Assembly: GCA_963931925.1 (NCBI GenBank)
Contig: OZ007582.1
Location: forward strand, 19,307,818 to 19,371,817
DNA from: Onchidella celtica
Taxonomy: Eukaryota; Mollusca; Gastropoda; Systellommatophora; Onchidiidae
Direction of reading: 5' to 3'
Length of the DNA stretch: 64,000 nt
The notes beneath the pieces are model-generated. The model ran no database searches. It saw nothing but the letters and a program-made list of their open reading frames with translations, and was not told where the DNA came from. The position numbers were made by a program, and so were the translations under genes. This document shows, piece by piece, positions 11,558 to 22,028 of the stretch (the stretch's first letter is position 1; each line of letters begins with the position of its first letter).

Positions 11558-12751
11558 TGTCACAAATCCCAGACTGGGAGATGTAATAGTTTATGACAGG
11601 ACGACAATCACGAACAAACAAGTTTAACACTTAACAAAACAACCCATCAGACTCACACATTTATTAAACATAATTATACATATAATAGCGCAATTACATA
11701 CATTATATTATTGAAATGACTGCCGTACAACGGCCTTATTCTCACGCACACTCTCCCTCGGATCCACAATCCGGTAGTTACTCCTAAAGGCACTTCGGCC
11801 TCAGCCTCTCCCCCCAGGGTCTTAATAGTACATTAATGATTCACTGGCACCGCAGTCTCTCAATATCACCTTCCTATTGTCATACCCTTAGCACTCCCCT
11901 AGCACCTCAGCAGGGCAATAACACATTATTATTTCCATAGCCATCAACATGGCAACAACATAATATCAGTTCACTAGCCTGTCAACATGGCAACAACATA
12001 GTATCTCATTCACTCTCATATCTACGTCCCTGTCCGGGCCTGACTGCCACGACTTTATGTGCCTCTACTGTCCTGCACTGACAGCCTCACTTCTGGCCTA
12101 TGTGTGGCCTCCGGCCCTATGCTGGCCTATCCCCTGTGCTCATCGAGGTGGCTCTGCGGCCCGTCCCCGACACCTACAAGAATAACATTACATTGGTATA
12201 ATACCCTACCATTTCTATTCACTCCACCTCTCCTTACAATCCATGAAGCGTACACACACTAGTTCACCTTTCACTCACCACACATCTTACGGTAACACAC
12301 CTCCATCGGAGTACACACTACTCACTCGCGCTACAAATCCATGAACTCACTTCCATCTATCGCTCGTGGCGCACATTGCTATATCCAATATCAAGGACTT
12401 CCACCTTCCTCACATATACTTATTCACATCATGGTAATAGACGAATATAATATAATACATCAATCATAATAATCAATCAACGTTCTACATACCAGTCATA
12501 ACTGGAAAGTCTCTCACTAGTCTTCTCGACTGCTTCCCCTTTATGTCCGCCCGATGGGCTTTTATTCACAGGTCCGATCCCTAGGACCTTCTAACTTGCA
12601 GTGATAGTAATACCGCGCTTTCGCCTCCTTCAGACCCCGCCCCCACTACTACTCACAACAGCACGCTTAACTTGCTGTCTACTGTGAGCCTTTCTTACTC
12701 TACACCCGCTCTGTAGCAATCCCCTTAATTGCACTCACTCCACTCGTGACA
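11558..12751 (-). repeat. 3' LTR of element A
   Basis: 1194 bp, near-identical to 18767-19960. It contains a duplicated CAACATGGCAACAACAT motif (about 11946-11962 and 11983-11999) that element B lacks, which accounts for much of the 74-bp length difference from the LTRs of B. A recurring 67-aa ORF inside the LTR is not considered a gene. Confidence 0.95.
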
Positions 12752-12772
12752 TCATCCCCCACCCCAAAAAAA
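12752..12772 (-). other. Polypurine tract of element A
   Basis: Immediately inside the 3' LTR, the minus-strand sequence reads TTTTTTTGGGGTGGGGGATGA. This is the expected plus-strand primer position for an LTR retrotransposon. Element B has the same tract at 27076-27096. Confidence 0.8.
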
Positions 12773-13107
12773 TTAATGCAATTAATTTCAAATCGCATCA
12801 AGATGACTGTCAACGAGTGAGCGTGAGCAATACCTACACTAAAAAAACTGACCTAGCAGTTCCCCTAGTATATAGAATACCGAAATCAGGGGAAAATATG
12901 GGGATCAATATGGCCTGCAATATGCATATATGTGTCACATCATGAATAGCTAACTAACCACAATACTTAATACAGAATCAAAAACCATTCAACCTATCAA
13001 CCATTCTTCATATCATATTTATAATGTCAATATTTTAAAGTGGACTCATTCACACAGATCCTGTCACTGTTCCTGTCCTCCGATGTATAAGCTCCTGAAA
13101 TCTTGCC
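12773..13107 (-). other. 3' untranslated part of element A
   Basis: About 335 bp between the pol stop and the polypurine tract. No env-like or other ORF is present, so the element carries no envelope gene. Confidence 0.7.
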
Positions 13108-16100
13108 CTAGGCTCGACTAAGGTAGTCGGCGATATGATTGCTGGTTCCTGGAATTGGTTGAATAACGAAGGTATACGGCTGCAAAGCCAATGCCCATCT
13201 AGACAAGCGTGGGCTGGACGAACGATTCTTCGACAAAAATGTCAGCGGCTTGTGGTCTGTCTGGATACAAAATTCTCGTCCCATGAGATAACGTCCTAGT
13301 TTCTGGACGGACCAGACAATGGCAAGACACTCACGCTCTATCACAGAATACTTTCTTTCTCTCTGCAATAACTTCCTACTGACATAACATACAGGATGGA
13401 GACATTCGTTCTTCTCCTGTAGAAGACAAGCGCCGACACCCGAGTCCGACGCATCCGTTCTGAGGATAAAATTTGATCGAAAATCGGGTAATATCAGAAT
13501 GGGTGACGATGATAATGCTGTCACCAAATTATCAAATAATGTCTGACATTCAGACGTCCACTGGACCTTATCGGGTTGTCCCTTCTTAGTAAGGTCAGTA
13601 AGAGAAGATGACAAGGAGGAAAAATTTGGAATGAACTTTCTGTAATAATTTAAAATTCCGACTAAGCTTCTGACTTGTTTCTTTGTTTTAGGGATTTGCA
13701 ACCCTACTAATTTGTCAATTTTTGTTTCTTCAGGTCTCTGAACACCTCTACCCACAATATGTCCTAAGAATATTATCTCTGGACATGCCAAATCCATCTT
13801 TGCGGGTTTAGCAGTTAACCCAAAATGGCGTAATCGTTGAAAAATTACTGTTAGTGTCTGAATATGCTCAGACCATGTCGACGTATGGCATGCTATATCA
13901 TCAAAGAATGACACGACATTAGGTATGTCCTTCAACACTAATCTCATTAATCGTGCAAACGTCGCTGGCGCGTTTACCAACCCAAATGGCATGACCTTAA
14001 ATTGGAATAATCCAATGGGCGTTTGAAACGCCGTGTATTGTTTAGACTCCTCAGTAAGCGGAATTTCCCAATACCCTTTCGTCAAATCTATCTTGGAAAA
14101 CCACGTGGACCCGGCCAATGAAGCTATTAATTCCTCCTGAAACGGGATAGGCTCCCTATCGCCTACCGTAATAGTGTTCAGTCTTCGAAAGTCAATACAG
14201 AACCGCACCGATCCATCAAGTTTTTTCACGAGGACGATGGGTGATGAATACGGCGATGTTGATGGTTCTATCACATCTAACTTCAACATTGACTCAACTT
14301 CCTTTATGACTCTATCTCTCGAAGAAAAAGGCAGCGGATACGGTCTAAGAAATACTGGCTTATCCGAAGTCAACTTTATTTGGTGCTGGATCACCGTAGT
14401 GCGACCCGGCAAATCCGTAACAACATCCGGAAATGACGCTAACAGGGTCTTAAGTTCCCTACTCCTTGAACTCGTAAGGTCAGGGTTAATTTTTACGTCC
14501 CTGTAACCTTGTGTCGGAGTTAACTCCGGCAATTGAATTTGTAACTCTTCCTGCGCCTCGGTGTCGCTTACGTCACAGTCCAACTGTTCTACGACCCCCG
14601 TACAAGCGGTAGAGAAGACAGTCTCCTCCGGTCTTGTCTGTGCACACAGATACTGTGGTCTCTCATAAAATCTCTGTAGCATATTAACATGGAAAACCTT
14701 ACTCGCTCCATCAATGTGGATAGCGTAATCTACCTTTGAAACAACTCGCTCAATAACATAAGGGCCTTTCCATGTCATCAATAACTTATTATGGTCCGTA
14801 GGTAACAACAGCAGAACCTTGTCTCCTGGCTTAAAAATTCTCAGTTTGGAACCTCTATCTTTATAGTCTTTTGCTCTTTTCGAAGCGATACCAGACGCTT
14901 CTTCTGCCCTAGTGCGCGCTGAAGATAATCTTTCTCTTAAATCAACAAGGTACTGAAACACCGAAATCTGCTCATCGTCTCCCGATGATGGCGACGTCAT
15001 CATGTCCCGAAGAACATCAGTTGGGCCCCTAGGACTACGACCGTACATCATTTCGAACGGCGAGAATCCCGTTGACTCCTGCCGTACCTCTCTGTACGCG
15101 AATAACACTGCAGGGATATATCTATCCCAATCTTTAGGGCGATCAGCAGCTACCTTACGCAGCATCGACTTTAACGTCGAGTTCAATCTCTCGCACATGC
15201 CATTAGCCTGCGGATGATAAGGGGTGGTAGTGATGGGTTGTATACTGAATAAGCGGAACAATTCCTTCATCATCTGCGACGTAAATTGCGCGCCCCTATC
15301 AGACAGAATTTGCTCTGGTATTCCTACCCTAGCGAAAATTGCAAACAACGCTTCCGCGACTGCCTCAGACGTTATGGTCCGCAGAGGAACCGCCTCTGGC
15401 CATCTCGTAGCATTACATATGACCGTTAAGAAAAATCGATTCCCCCTATCGGTCGCTGGGTGAATGGGGCCAACAAGGTCTATCGAGACCTTTTTAAACG
15501 GTTCCGAGACCGTGGGGATCTTCTGAAGAGGAGCCTGGGGTGTACGACCCTTATGCGTCGTCTTTTGGCACGCACTGCACGTCTTACAATAGACCTGCAC
15601 ATCTCTGTGGATCGATGGCCAGTAAAAATTTTTAAGAACCCTTTCTTTGGTTCTAGCTATCCCCATATGACCCGCTAATGGGACATCATGTGCCAAATGC
15701 AATACTGTTGCGATCAGCAACGCTGGCACCACGACCTGCTTTAGAATGGAGGACACCGTTACATACTTACGGAACAGAATGCCCGCCTGAACAATAAAGG
15801 AGGACGACCCGTTCTTATATCTCCTCGTTTTCTCGGTTCGCGCTTCCCCAAAACATGGGTTTAATGATGGGTCCTCCCTTTGTAATCTCGCCAAGCGCTC
15901 TGGCGTGATATCTAGGTTGACCGCTGGCGTCGCCAAAGGTCTAATCTTATCTTTATCGGCTACCCGTCGGCGTGTTTCGACCGCGGCGCAAAAGTCAATA
16001 CCTTTTGATTGCGACCATGCTTGCACGTTCTCCTCGGAAGGGGAAACTACCCGTGATACATTCCCAATGATGAGCTGGGCGCCTGGAAAACAACCAACGA

Positions 16101-17820
16101 CTGCTTCGACTTCCCCGCTAAGGAAAGGTGTATCTATCATTATTTTTGCCATGGGTAATTTCTCGATGGCCCCCGAAAATTGGATGCACGGGACAGTCTC
16201 ACCTGTAAGCTGTGAATCCCGAATGCAGTCTCTATGCACTCCCACAACGGTAGATCCTGTATCTCGTAAAACCGAGACCGGTTCGTCCCCAACAAACCCC
16301 GGATAAACCCTAAGACCACCTCCTGTATGACATGAATTTATAACGGGGATCTTTCTCCCACAAGGTAAAACACCGGAAGATAATAACTTCTCACAACTGG
16401 GACACTTAGAATACTGTCCGCCTCCGTTGTCCGATGTAACACACGCCGCCGCATGATGAAATTTATTTGGGGAACATGGACTGGAGCTACTGTCCACGTT
16501 CGCCGCTATCCTACCTGCAGGGCAGTTCACGCTGATGTGATCTGCTCTTCCGCAGTTCCAACACTTCGCGGCCCTACACTCGCGCGAAAAGTGACCCACG
16601 CGTCCGCAAGTCCAACACTCCGCTCCCTGTGCTGCTCTAGGCCTGGGTCCCCGTGACCCCTCGCGACCGGAACTAGAGTCCCTATGCCGTCGGTCATCGG
16701 CAAAGGTCACAACTCGCCCCCGGCCATTACCGCGACCTAGCCCTCCTGCTCGGTCAAACTTACCGGATCCATACGCCGGTGATTGGTGATAGCCCCTATG
16801 CTGCCCCTGGGCTTGCCCACTATAGGCACCACGCTGACGCGACCTGTCCCTAAGTCCTGCCGGCGACCCCTCGACAACGGCGACGTACCCCGCATCTTGG
16901 ACGTACGCCCTGGCGACTGGTTTGGACGGATGCGCCGTACGGTATGCCTCCGCCAACTTAGACGCCTCCTGCACCGTCGCGGGTTCGTTCTCTTTCAGGA
17001 AAGCCACCAGATCTTTGTGGCACGACGCGTACAGCTGGTCACGGATCATTAAGTCTTTCAGTTTAGCAAAATCCGCGCCCACATGCGCCAGGTCTACCCA
17101 GTTCGCGAAATACTCCGTTAGTCTCGCGACGAAGGCAGCAAAGTCCTCCCTGGTGTCTGCACGTGCTCGCCTAAACTGCTCCCGGAAATATTCCTCGGTA
17201 CGCGCAAATCGGCGAAGCAGCAAAGCCTTCAGCTTATCGTAGTCTTGCACGTCTTCGCGCTGTAGCTCTTTAAAGTAGGTTAACGCTCGCCCCTGCAATA
17301 GCGATGCCAGGTACGTGGCCCATAATTCCTTATTTTCCCCCCATTGCAATTGTGCGTTCAGTTCGAACCTGTAAAGGAAGGCGTCTATGTCGTCCTTCCG
17401 GTCGTCGAACGTAGGGAGCTTAATCCTAACGCCCCCTTTATTGGGTACCTGCCGCTCAACTGTTTCTGTTGGCGCACTCTTTTTGATTTCCAACTCCGCT
17501 ATTCTTACTCGCGCGTCTGTCTCCCGCTCTTGAGCTTCTATCTCCTTTAACCTTATCTCCTGCTCCCGTTCTTGAGCTTCTATCTCCTTTAACTTAAGCT
17601 CCCTCTCCTGTTGCTTATCCTTAGCCTCTCTCTCCTGCTCCTGAGCCTTAGCCTCTTTTTCCTCTTCTCTCTGTCGCTCTTGAGCCTCTTTTTCTCGCTC
17701 TCTATCCTTAGCACGCTCATCGCGCAAATCCGCCTGCTGTTCTTTAATCCAGCCGCGTAGCTCCTCTCCCTCCAGGCCAAGTTCCTTACCCAACTTCATT
17801 AGTTGTTGGAGTTCCGCCAT
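13108..17820 (-). CDS. Gag-Pol polyprotein of LTR element A, order Gag-PR-INT-RT-RH
   Basis: Single 1570-aa frame from ATG 17820. Residues ~25-125 are a charged Q/E/K/R coiled coil built of KLKEIEAQERE-type repeats. The capsid-like region is ~135-300. CCHC knuckles are at 402-415 and 420-433. The protease site DTG is at 520-522. The integrase zinc motif lies at ~708-751 and its catalytic D781, D841, E877 have the usual 35-residue D-E spacing. A GPY/F-type module sits near 1017-1045. RT follows (KIDLTKGYW; FFDD at 1305-1308), then RNase H (TDASDSG, HKPLTFL, ADYLSRA). Integrase precedes RT, unlike standard Ty3/gypsy. No frameshift separates gag and pol. All key residues are present. Confidence 0.95.
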   Translation of the reverse strand: MAELQQLMKLGKELGLEGEELRGWIKEQQADLRDERAKDREREKEAQERQREEEKEAKAQEQEREAKDKQQERELKLKEIEAQEREQEIRLKEIEAQERETDARVRIAELEIKKSAPTETVERQVPNKGGVRIKLPTFDDRKDDIDAFLYRFELNAQLQWGENKELWATYLASLLQGRALTYFKELQREDVQDYDKLKALLLRRFARTEEYFREQFRRARADTREDFAAFVARLTEYFANWVDLAHVGADFAKLKDLMIRDQLYASCHKDLVAFLKENEPATVQEASKLAEAYRTAHPSKPVARAYVQDAGYVAVVEGSPAGLRDRSRQRGAYSGQAQGQHRGYHQSPAYGSGKFDRAGGLGRGNGRGRVVTFADDRRHRDSSSGREGSRGPRPRAAQGAECWTCGRVGHFSRECRAAKCWNCGRADHISVNCPAGRIAANVDSSSSPCSPNKFHHAAACVTSDNGGGQYSKCPSCEKLLSSGVLPCGRKIPVINSCHTGGGLRVYPGFVGDEPVSVLRDTGSTVVGVHRDCIRDSQLTGETVPCIQFSGAIEKLPMAKIMIDTPFLSGEVEAVVGCFPGAQLIIGNVSRVVSPSEENVQAWSQSKGIDFCAAVETRRRVADKDKIRPLATPAVNLDITPERLARLQREDPSLNPCFGEARTEKTRRYKNGSSSFIVQAGILFRKYVTVSSILKQVVVPALLIATVLHLAHDVPLAGHMGIARTKERVLKNFYWPSIHRDVQVYCKTCSACQKTTHKGRTPQAPLQKIPTVSEPFKKVSIDLVGPIHPATDRGNRFFLTVICNATRWPEAVPLRTITSEAVAEALFAIFARVGIPEQILSDRGAQFTSQMMKELFRLFSIQPITTTPYHPQANGMCERLNSTLKSMLRKVAADRPKDWDRYIPAVLFAYREVRQESTGFSPFEMMYGRSPRGPTDVLRDMMTSPSSGDDEQISVFQYLVDLRERLSSARTRAEEASGIASKRAKDYKDRGSKLRIFKPGDKVLLLLPTDHNKLLMTWKGPYVIERVVSKVDYAIHIDGASKVFHVNMLQRFYERPQYLCAQTRPEETVFSTACTGVVEQLDCDVSDTEAQEELQIQLPELTPTQGYRDVKINPDLTSSRSRELKTLLASFPDVVTDLPGRTTVIQHQIKLTSDKPVFLRPYPLPFSSRDRVIKEVESMLKLDVIEPSTSPYSSPIVLVKKLDGSVRFCIDFRRLNTITVGDREPIPFQEELIASLAGSTWFSKIDLTKGYWEIPLTEESKQYTAFQTPIGLFQFKVMPFGLVNAPATFARLMRLVLKDIPNVVSFFDDIACHTSTWSEHIQTLTVIFQRLRHFGLTAKPAKMDLACPEIIFLGHIVGRGVQRPEETKIDKLVGLQIPKTKKQVRSLVGILNYYRKFIPNFSSLSSSLTDLTKKGQPDKVQWTSECQTLFDNLVTALSSSPILILPDFRSNFILRTDASDSGVGACLLQEKNECLHPVCYVSRKLLQRERKYSVIERECLAIVWSVQKLGRYLMGREFCIQTDHKPLTFLSKNRSSSPRLSRWALALQPYTFVIQPIPGTSNHIADYLSRA

Positions 17821-18766
17821 TTCACAGATTTATGGTTATGGTATATATTTAAAAAAACGGCTAACCTGTCGGTATGATAACTAACGACACGACCAGAGAC
17901 CTGAGATCACACCAGATATAACAATACCCGGTTGTCTCAAATACAATTCATAAATCTACCTTTACAGCACAACTAATTCTATATCTATAAAATGCCTAGC
18001 ACTATTAATTATAAAAGAAAATAGAAATGACAAGAATGAAGAAATACAGTAGAAGGACCACAAGTACGTCAAGGACAACGAACCAGACTAGGACAAAGCT
18101 TCTACAAAAAAAAACTATAATGGAAAAAAATGCAACCTACTACGCCGATTATACTACACGGTACAACAAGAACAGAGTCTGAAAAAAAAGAACGTATCTA
18201 TAGATAGGTAGGGAGAGGGACAAGAGAATACGTCTTCCTGCGGAACAGAGAAGATATCGACGCTACAACTAAACACTAACAAAGCCCTACAGAATGTTCA
18301 CCGTGATGAACGAAGTTCCAAGTTTATCACACCTTTTTTTTAAAGGATAAACTAGGTTCAACACAGCAAACGAAAACAGCAAAAACAGAGAAAAAGACAG
18401 ATTAAAGGAACAGCCCCCGATCCAGGGCACAAAATTTCAGCTTCACTTAACTTCGAATTTTGAGTTTAACTCCTCCCCTTAATCGGAGCTCTGGCTGCTT
18501 GTCTCCTCAGGCTGGCACACACACTCTGCAGAAATTTAAGTACACATTAATACATATTCATCAAAATACATGCATCAATACATATTATTATTCATAACCA
18601 TACATAAATCATACCATCATGACATTTCCATTCATCCCACGAACAAAGACAACAGCACGAATTCCTAGCACAACAGAAAAACAACTAGATATAACGAATA
18701 CACAATGTCAAAATGACCACAGGTAAACAGGACGAGCCCCCAATGTCACAACGGACGAGCCCCCAG
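17821..18766 (-). other. 5' leader of element A with duplicated primer-binding site
   Basis: About 945 bp between the 5' LTR and the Gag start, AT-rich, no ORF. On the minus strand TGGGGGCTCGTCC, complementary to a proline tRNA 3' end, lies one base inside the LTR (about 18753-18765). A second copy about 23 nt further in (about 18730-18742) is preceded by a copy of the last LTR bases (TTGTGACA). Confidence 0.8.
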
Positions 18767-19960
18767 TGTCACAAATCCCAGACTGGGAGATGTAATAGTT
18801 TATGACAGGACGACAATCACGAACAAACAAGTTTAACACTTAACAAAACAACCCATCAGACTCACACATTTATTAAACATAATTATACATATAATAGCGC
18901 AATTACATACATTATATTATTGAAATGACTGCCGTACAACGGCCTTATTCTCACGCACACTCTCCCTCGGATCCACAATCCGGTAGTTACTCCTAAAGGC
19001 ACTTCGGCCTCAGCCTCTCCCCCCAGGGTCTTAATAGTACATTAATGATTCACTGGCACCGCAGTCTCTCAATATCACCTTCCTATTGTCATACCCTTAG
19101 CACTCCCCTAGCACCTCAGCAGGGCAATAACACATTATTATTTCCATAGCCATCAACATGGCAACAACATAATATCAGTTCACTAGCCTGTCAACATGGC
19201 AACAACATAGTATCTCATTCACTCTCATATCTACGTCCCTGTCCGGGCCTGACTGCCACGACTTTATGTGCCTCTACTGTCCTGCACTGACAGCCTCACT
19301 TCTGGCCTATGTGTGGCCTCCGGCCCTATGCTGGCCTATCCCCTGTGCTCATCGAGGTGGCTCTGCGGCCCGTCCCCGACACCTACAAGAATAACATTAC
19401 ATTGGTATAATACCCTACCATTTCTATTCACTCCACCTCTCCTTACAATCCATGAAGCGTACACACACTAGTTCACCTTTCACTCACCACACATCTTACG
19501 GTAACACACCTCCATCGGAGTACACACTACTCACTCGCGCTACAAATCCATGAACTCACTTCCATCTATCGCTCGTGGCGCACATTGCTATATCCAATAT
19601 CAAGGACTTCCACCTTCCTCACATATACTTATTCACATCATGGTAATAGACGAATATAATATAATACATCAATCATAATAATCAATCAACGTTCTACATA
19701 CCAGTCATAACTGGAAAGTCTCTCACTAGTCTTCTCGACTGCTTCCCCTTTATGTCCGCCCGATGGGCTTTTATTCACAGGTCCGATCCCTAGGACCTTC
19801 TAACTTGCAGTGATAGTAATACCGCGCTTTCGCCTCCTTCAGACCCCGCCCCCACTACTACTCACAACAGCACGCTTAACTTGCTGTCTACTGTGAGCCT
19901 TTCTTACTCTACACCCGCTCTGTAGCAATCCCCTTAACTGCACTCACTCCACTCGTGACA
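18767..19960 (-). repeat. 5' LTR of element A
   Basis: 1194 bp, equal in length to the partner LTR at 11558-12751. It should carry the promoter for element A, firing leftward, back to back with the promoter in the adjacent 5' LTR of element B. Confidence 0.95.
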
Positions 19961-19965
19961 GTGTG
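19961..19965. repeat. GTGTG shared by LTR elements A and B
   Basis: The only bases between the two elements. They serve as the right target duplication of A and the left one of B. Confidence 0.9.
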
Positions 19966-21085
19966 TGTCACGAGTGGAGTGAGTGCAATTAAGGGGATTG
20001 CTACAGAGCGGGTGTAGAGTAAGAAGGGCTCACAGTAGACAGCAAGTTAAGCGTGCTGTTGTGAGTAGTGGGGGGGGGGGTCTGAAGGAGGCGAAAGCGC
20101 TGTATAACTATCACTGCAAGTTAGAAGGTCCTACGGAGCGGATCTGTGAATAAGAGCCCATCGGGCGGACATAAAGGGAGCAGTCGAGAAGACTAGTGAG
20201 AGAGTCTTTCCAGTAATGACTGGTATGTAGAACGTTGATTGATTATTATGATTGATGTATTATATTATATTCGTCTATTACCATGATGTAAATAAGTATA
20301 TGTGAGGAATGTGGAAGTCCTTGATATTGGATATAGCAATGTGCGCCATGAGCGATAGATGAAAGTGAGTTCATGGATTTGTAGCGCGAGTGAGTAGTGT
20401 GTACTCCGATGGAGGTGTGTTACCGTAAGATGTGTGGTGAGTGAAATGTGAACTAGTGTGTGTACGCTTCATGGATTGTAAGGAGAGGTGGAGTGAATAG
20501 AAATGGTAGGGTATTATACCAATGTAATGTTATTCTTGTAGGTGTCGAGGACGGGCCGCAGAGCCACCTCGATGAGCACAGGGGATAGGCCAGCATAGGG
20601 CCGGAGGCCACACATAGGCCAGAAGTGAGGCTGTCAGTGCAGGACAGGAGAAGCACATAAAGTCGTGGCAGTCAGGCCACGGACAGGGACGTAGATATGA
20701 GAGTGAATGAGATACTATATTATTGCCATGATGAGGGGCAAGTGAACTGATAAGTTGTATGACGATAGGAAGGTGATATTGAGAGACTGCGGTGCCAGTA
20801 AATTATTAATGTGCTATTAAGACCCTGAGGGGAGAGGCTGAGGCCGAAGTGCCTTTAGGAGTAACTACCGGATTGTGGATCCGAGGGAGAGTGTGTGTGA
20901 GAATAAGGCCGTTGTACGGCAGTTCATTTAAATAATATAATGTATGTAATTGCGCTATTATATGTATAATTATGTTTAATAAATGTGTGAGTCTGATGGG
21001 TTGTTTTGTTAAGTGTTAAACTTGTTTGTTCGTGATTGTCGTCCTGTCATAAACTATTACATCTCCCAGTCTGGGATTTGTGACA
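19966..21085 (+). repeat. 5' LTR of element B
   Basis: 1120 bp, from TGTCACGAG to TTTGTGACA. It contains a poly-G run and an AATAAA near 20979-20984. Confidence 0.95.
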
Positions 21086-22028
21086 CTGGGGGCTTGTCCT
21101 GTTTACCTGTGGTCATTTTGACATTGTGTATTCGTTATATCTAGTTGTTTTTCTGTTGTGCTAGGAATTCATGCTGTTGTCTTTGTTCGTGGGATGAATG
21201 GAATTTTCATGATATGATTTATGTATATTTATGAATATGTAGTGACGCATGTATTTTGATGAATATGTATTAATGTGTACTTAAATTTCTGCAGAGTGTG
21301 TGTGCCAGCCTGTAGAGGTCAAGCAGCCAGAGCTCCGAGACAAGGGGAGAGGTTATAGTCAGAAAAGTTAAGTAAAAGTCAAAAATTTTGTACCCTGGAT
21401 TAAGGGCTGTCTTTTCTTCTGTCTTTTTCCGCTGTTTTTCTGTTTTTGTCGTAATTGATTGTACGGGCGGTGGCGCGGGTTTGCTGTGGTGAGCGTAGTT
21501 TGTCCTCTTCGGGAGGTGGGCTAATCTAGGAACTTCGTTCATCACAGTGAACAGTTCTGTAGGGACCAGTATTTTTGTTTAGATTGTAGCGTTCTATCTT
21601 CCTCGTTGTTTTAGGAAGACGTTTCTCTTGTCCTTCTCCTCCCTATCTGTAGATACGTTCCTTTTTTTCAGACTCTGTTCTTGTTCGTACCGTGTTGTGT
21701 AATCGGCGTAGTAGGTTGCATTTTTTTTCCATTGTAGTTTTTTTTTGTAGAAGCTTTGTCCTAGTCTGGTTCGTTGTCCTTGACGTACTTTTGGTCCTTC
21801 TACTGTATTTCTTCATTCTTGTCGTTTCTATTTTCTTTTATAATTAATAGTGCATACATTTTATAGATATAGAATTAGTTGTGCTGTAAAGGTAAATTTC
21901 TGAATTGTATTCTGAATTGGGTATTGTTATATCTGGTGTGATCTCAGGTCTCTGGTCGTGTTGCTAGTGATCATACCGACAGGGTAGCCGTTTTCATAGT
22001 ATACATACCATAACCATAAATCGGTGAA
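21086..22028 (+). other. 5' leader of element B with single primer-binding site
   Basis: TGGGGGCTTGTCC at 21087-21099 is the proline-tRNA-type site with one C-to-T difference from the copies in A. It is not duplicated here. The rest of the leader is T-rich without an ORF on the sense strand. Confidence 0.8.

Larger units (their letters stand above)
11558..19960 (-). mobile_element. LTR retrotransposon A, complete, integrase-before-RT (Gmr1-like) Ty3/gypsy
   Basis: An 8403-bp minus-strand element with two 1194-bp LTRs that start TGTCAC and end GTGACA, a proline-tRNA-type primer-binding site, a G-rich polypurine tract and one intact Gag-Pol ORF. It is flanked by GTGTG on both sides. The LTRs appear to differ at a single base (12730 versus 19939), so insertion was recent. 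Its 5' LTR abuts the 5' LTR of element B across five bases. Domain order and intact motifs suggest it may still be competent, but activity is inferred, not shown. Confidence 0.95.

Noticed and set aside
14174-17550. Many 60-130-aa plus-strand ORFs across the Gag-Pol of element A, and mirror ORFs in B
   Set aside because: They are shadows of the long coding frame on the opposite strand and occur in both copies for that reason.
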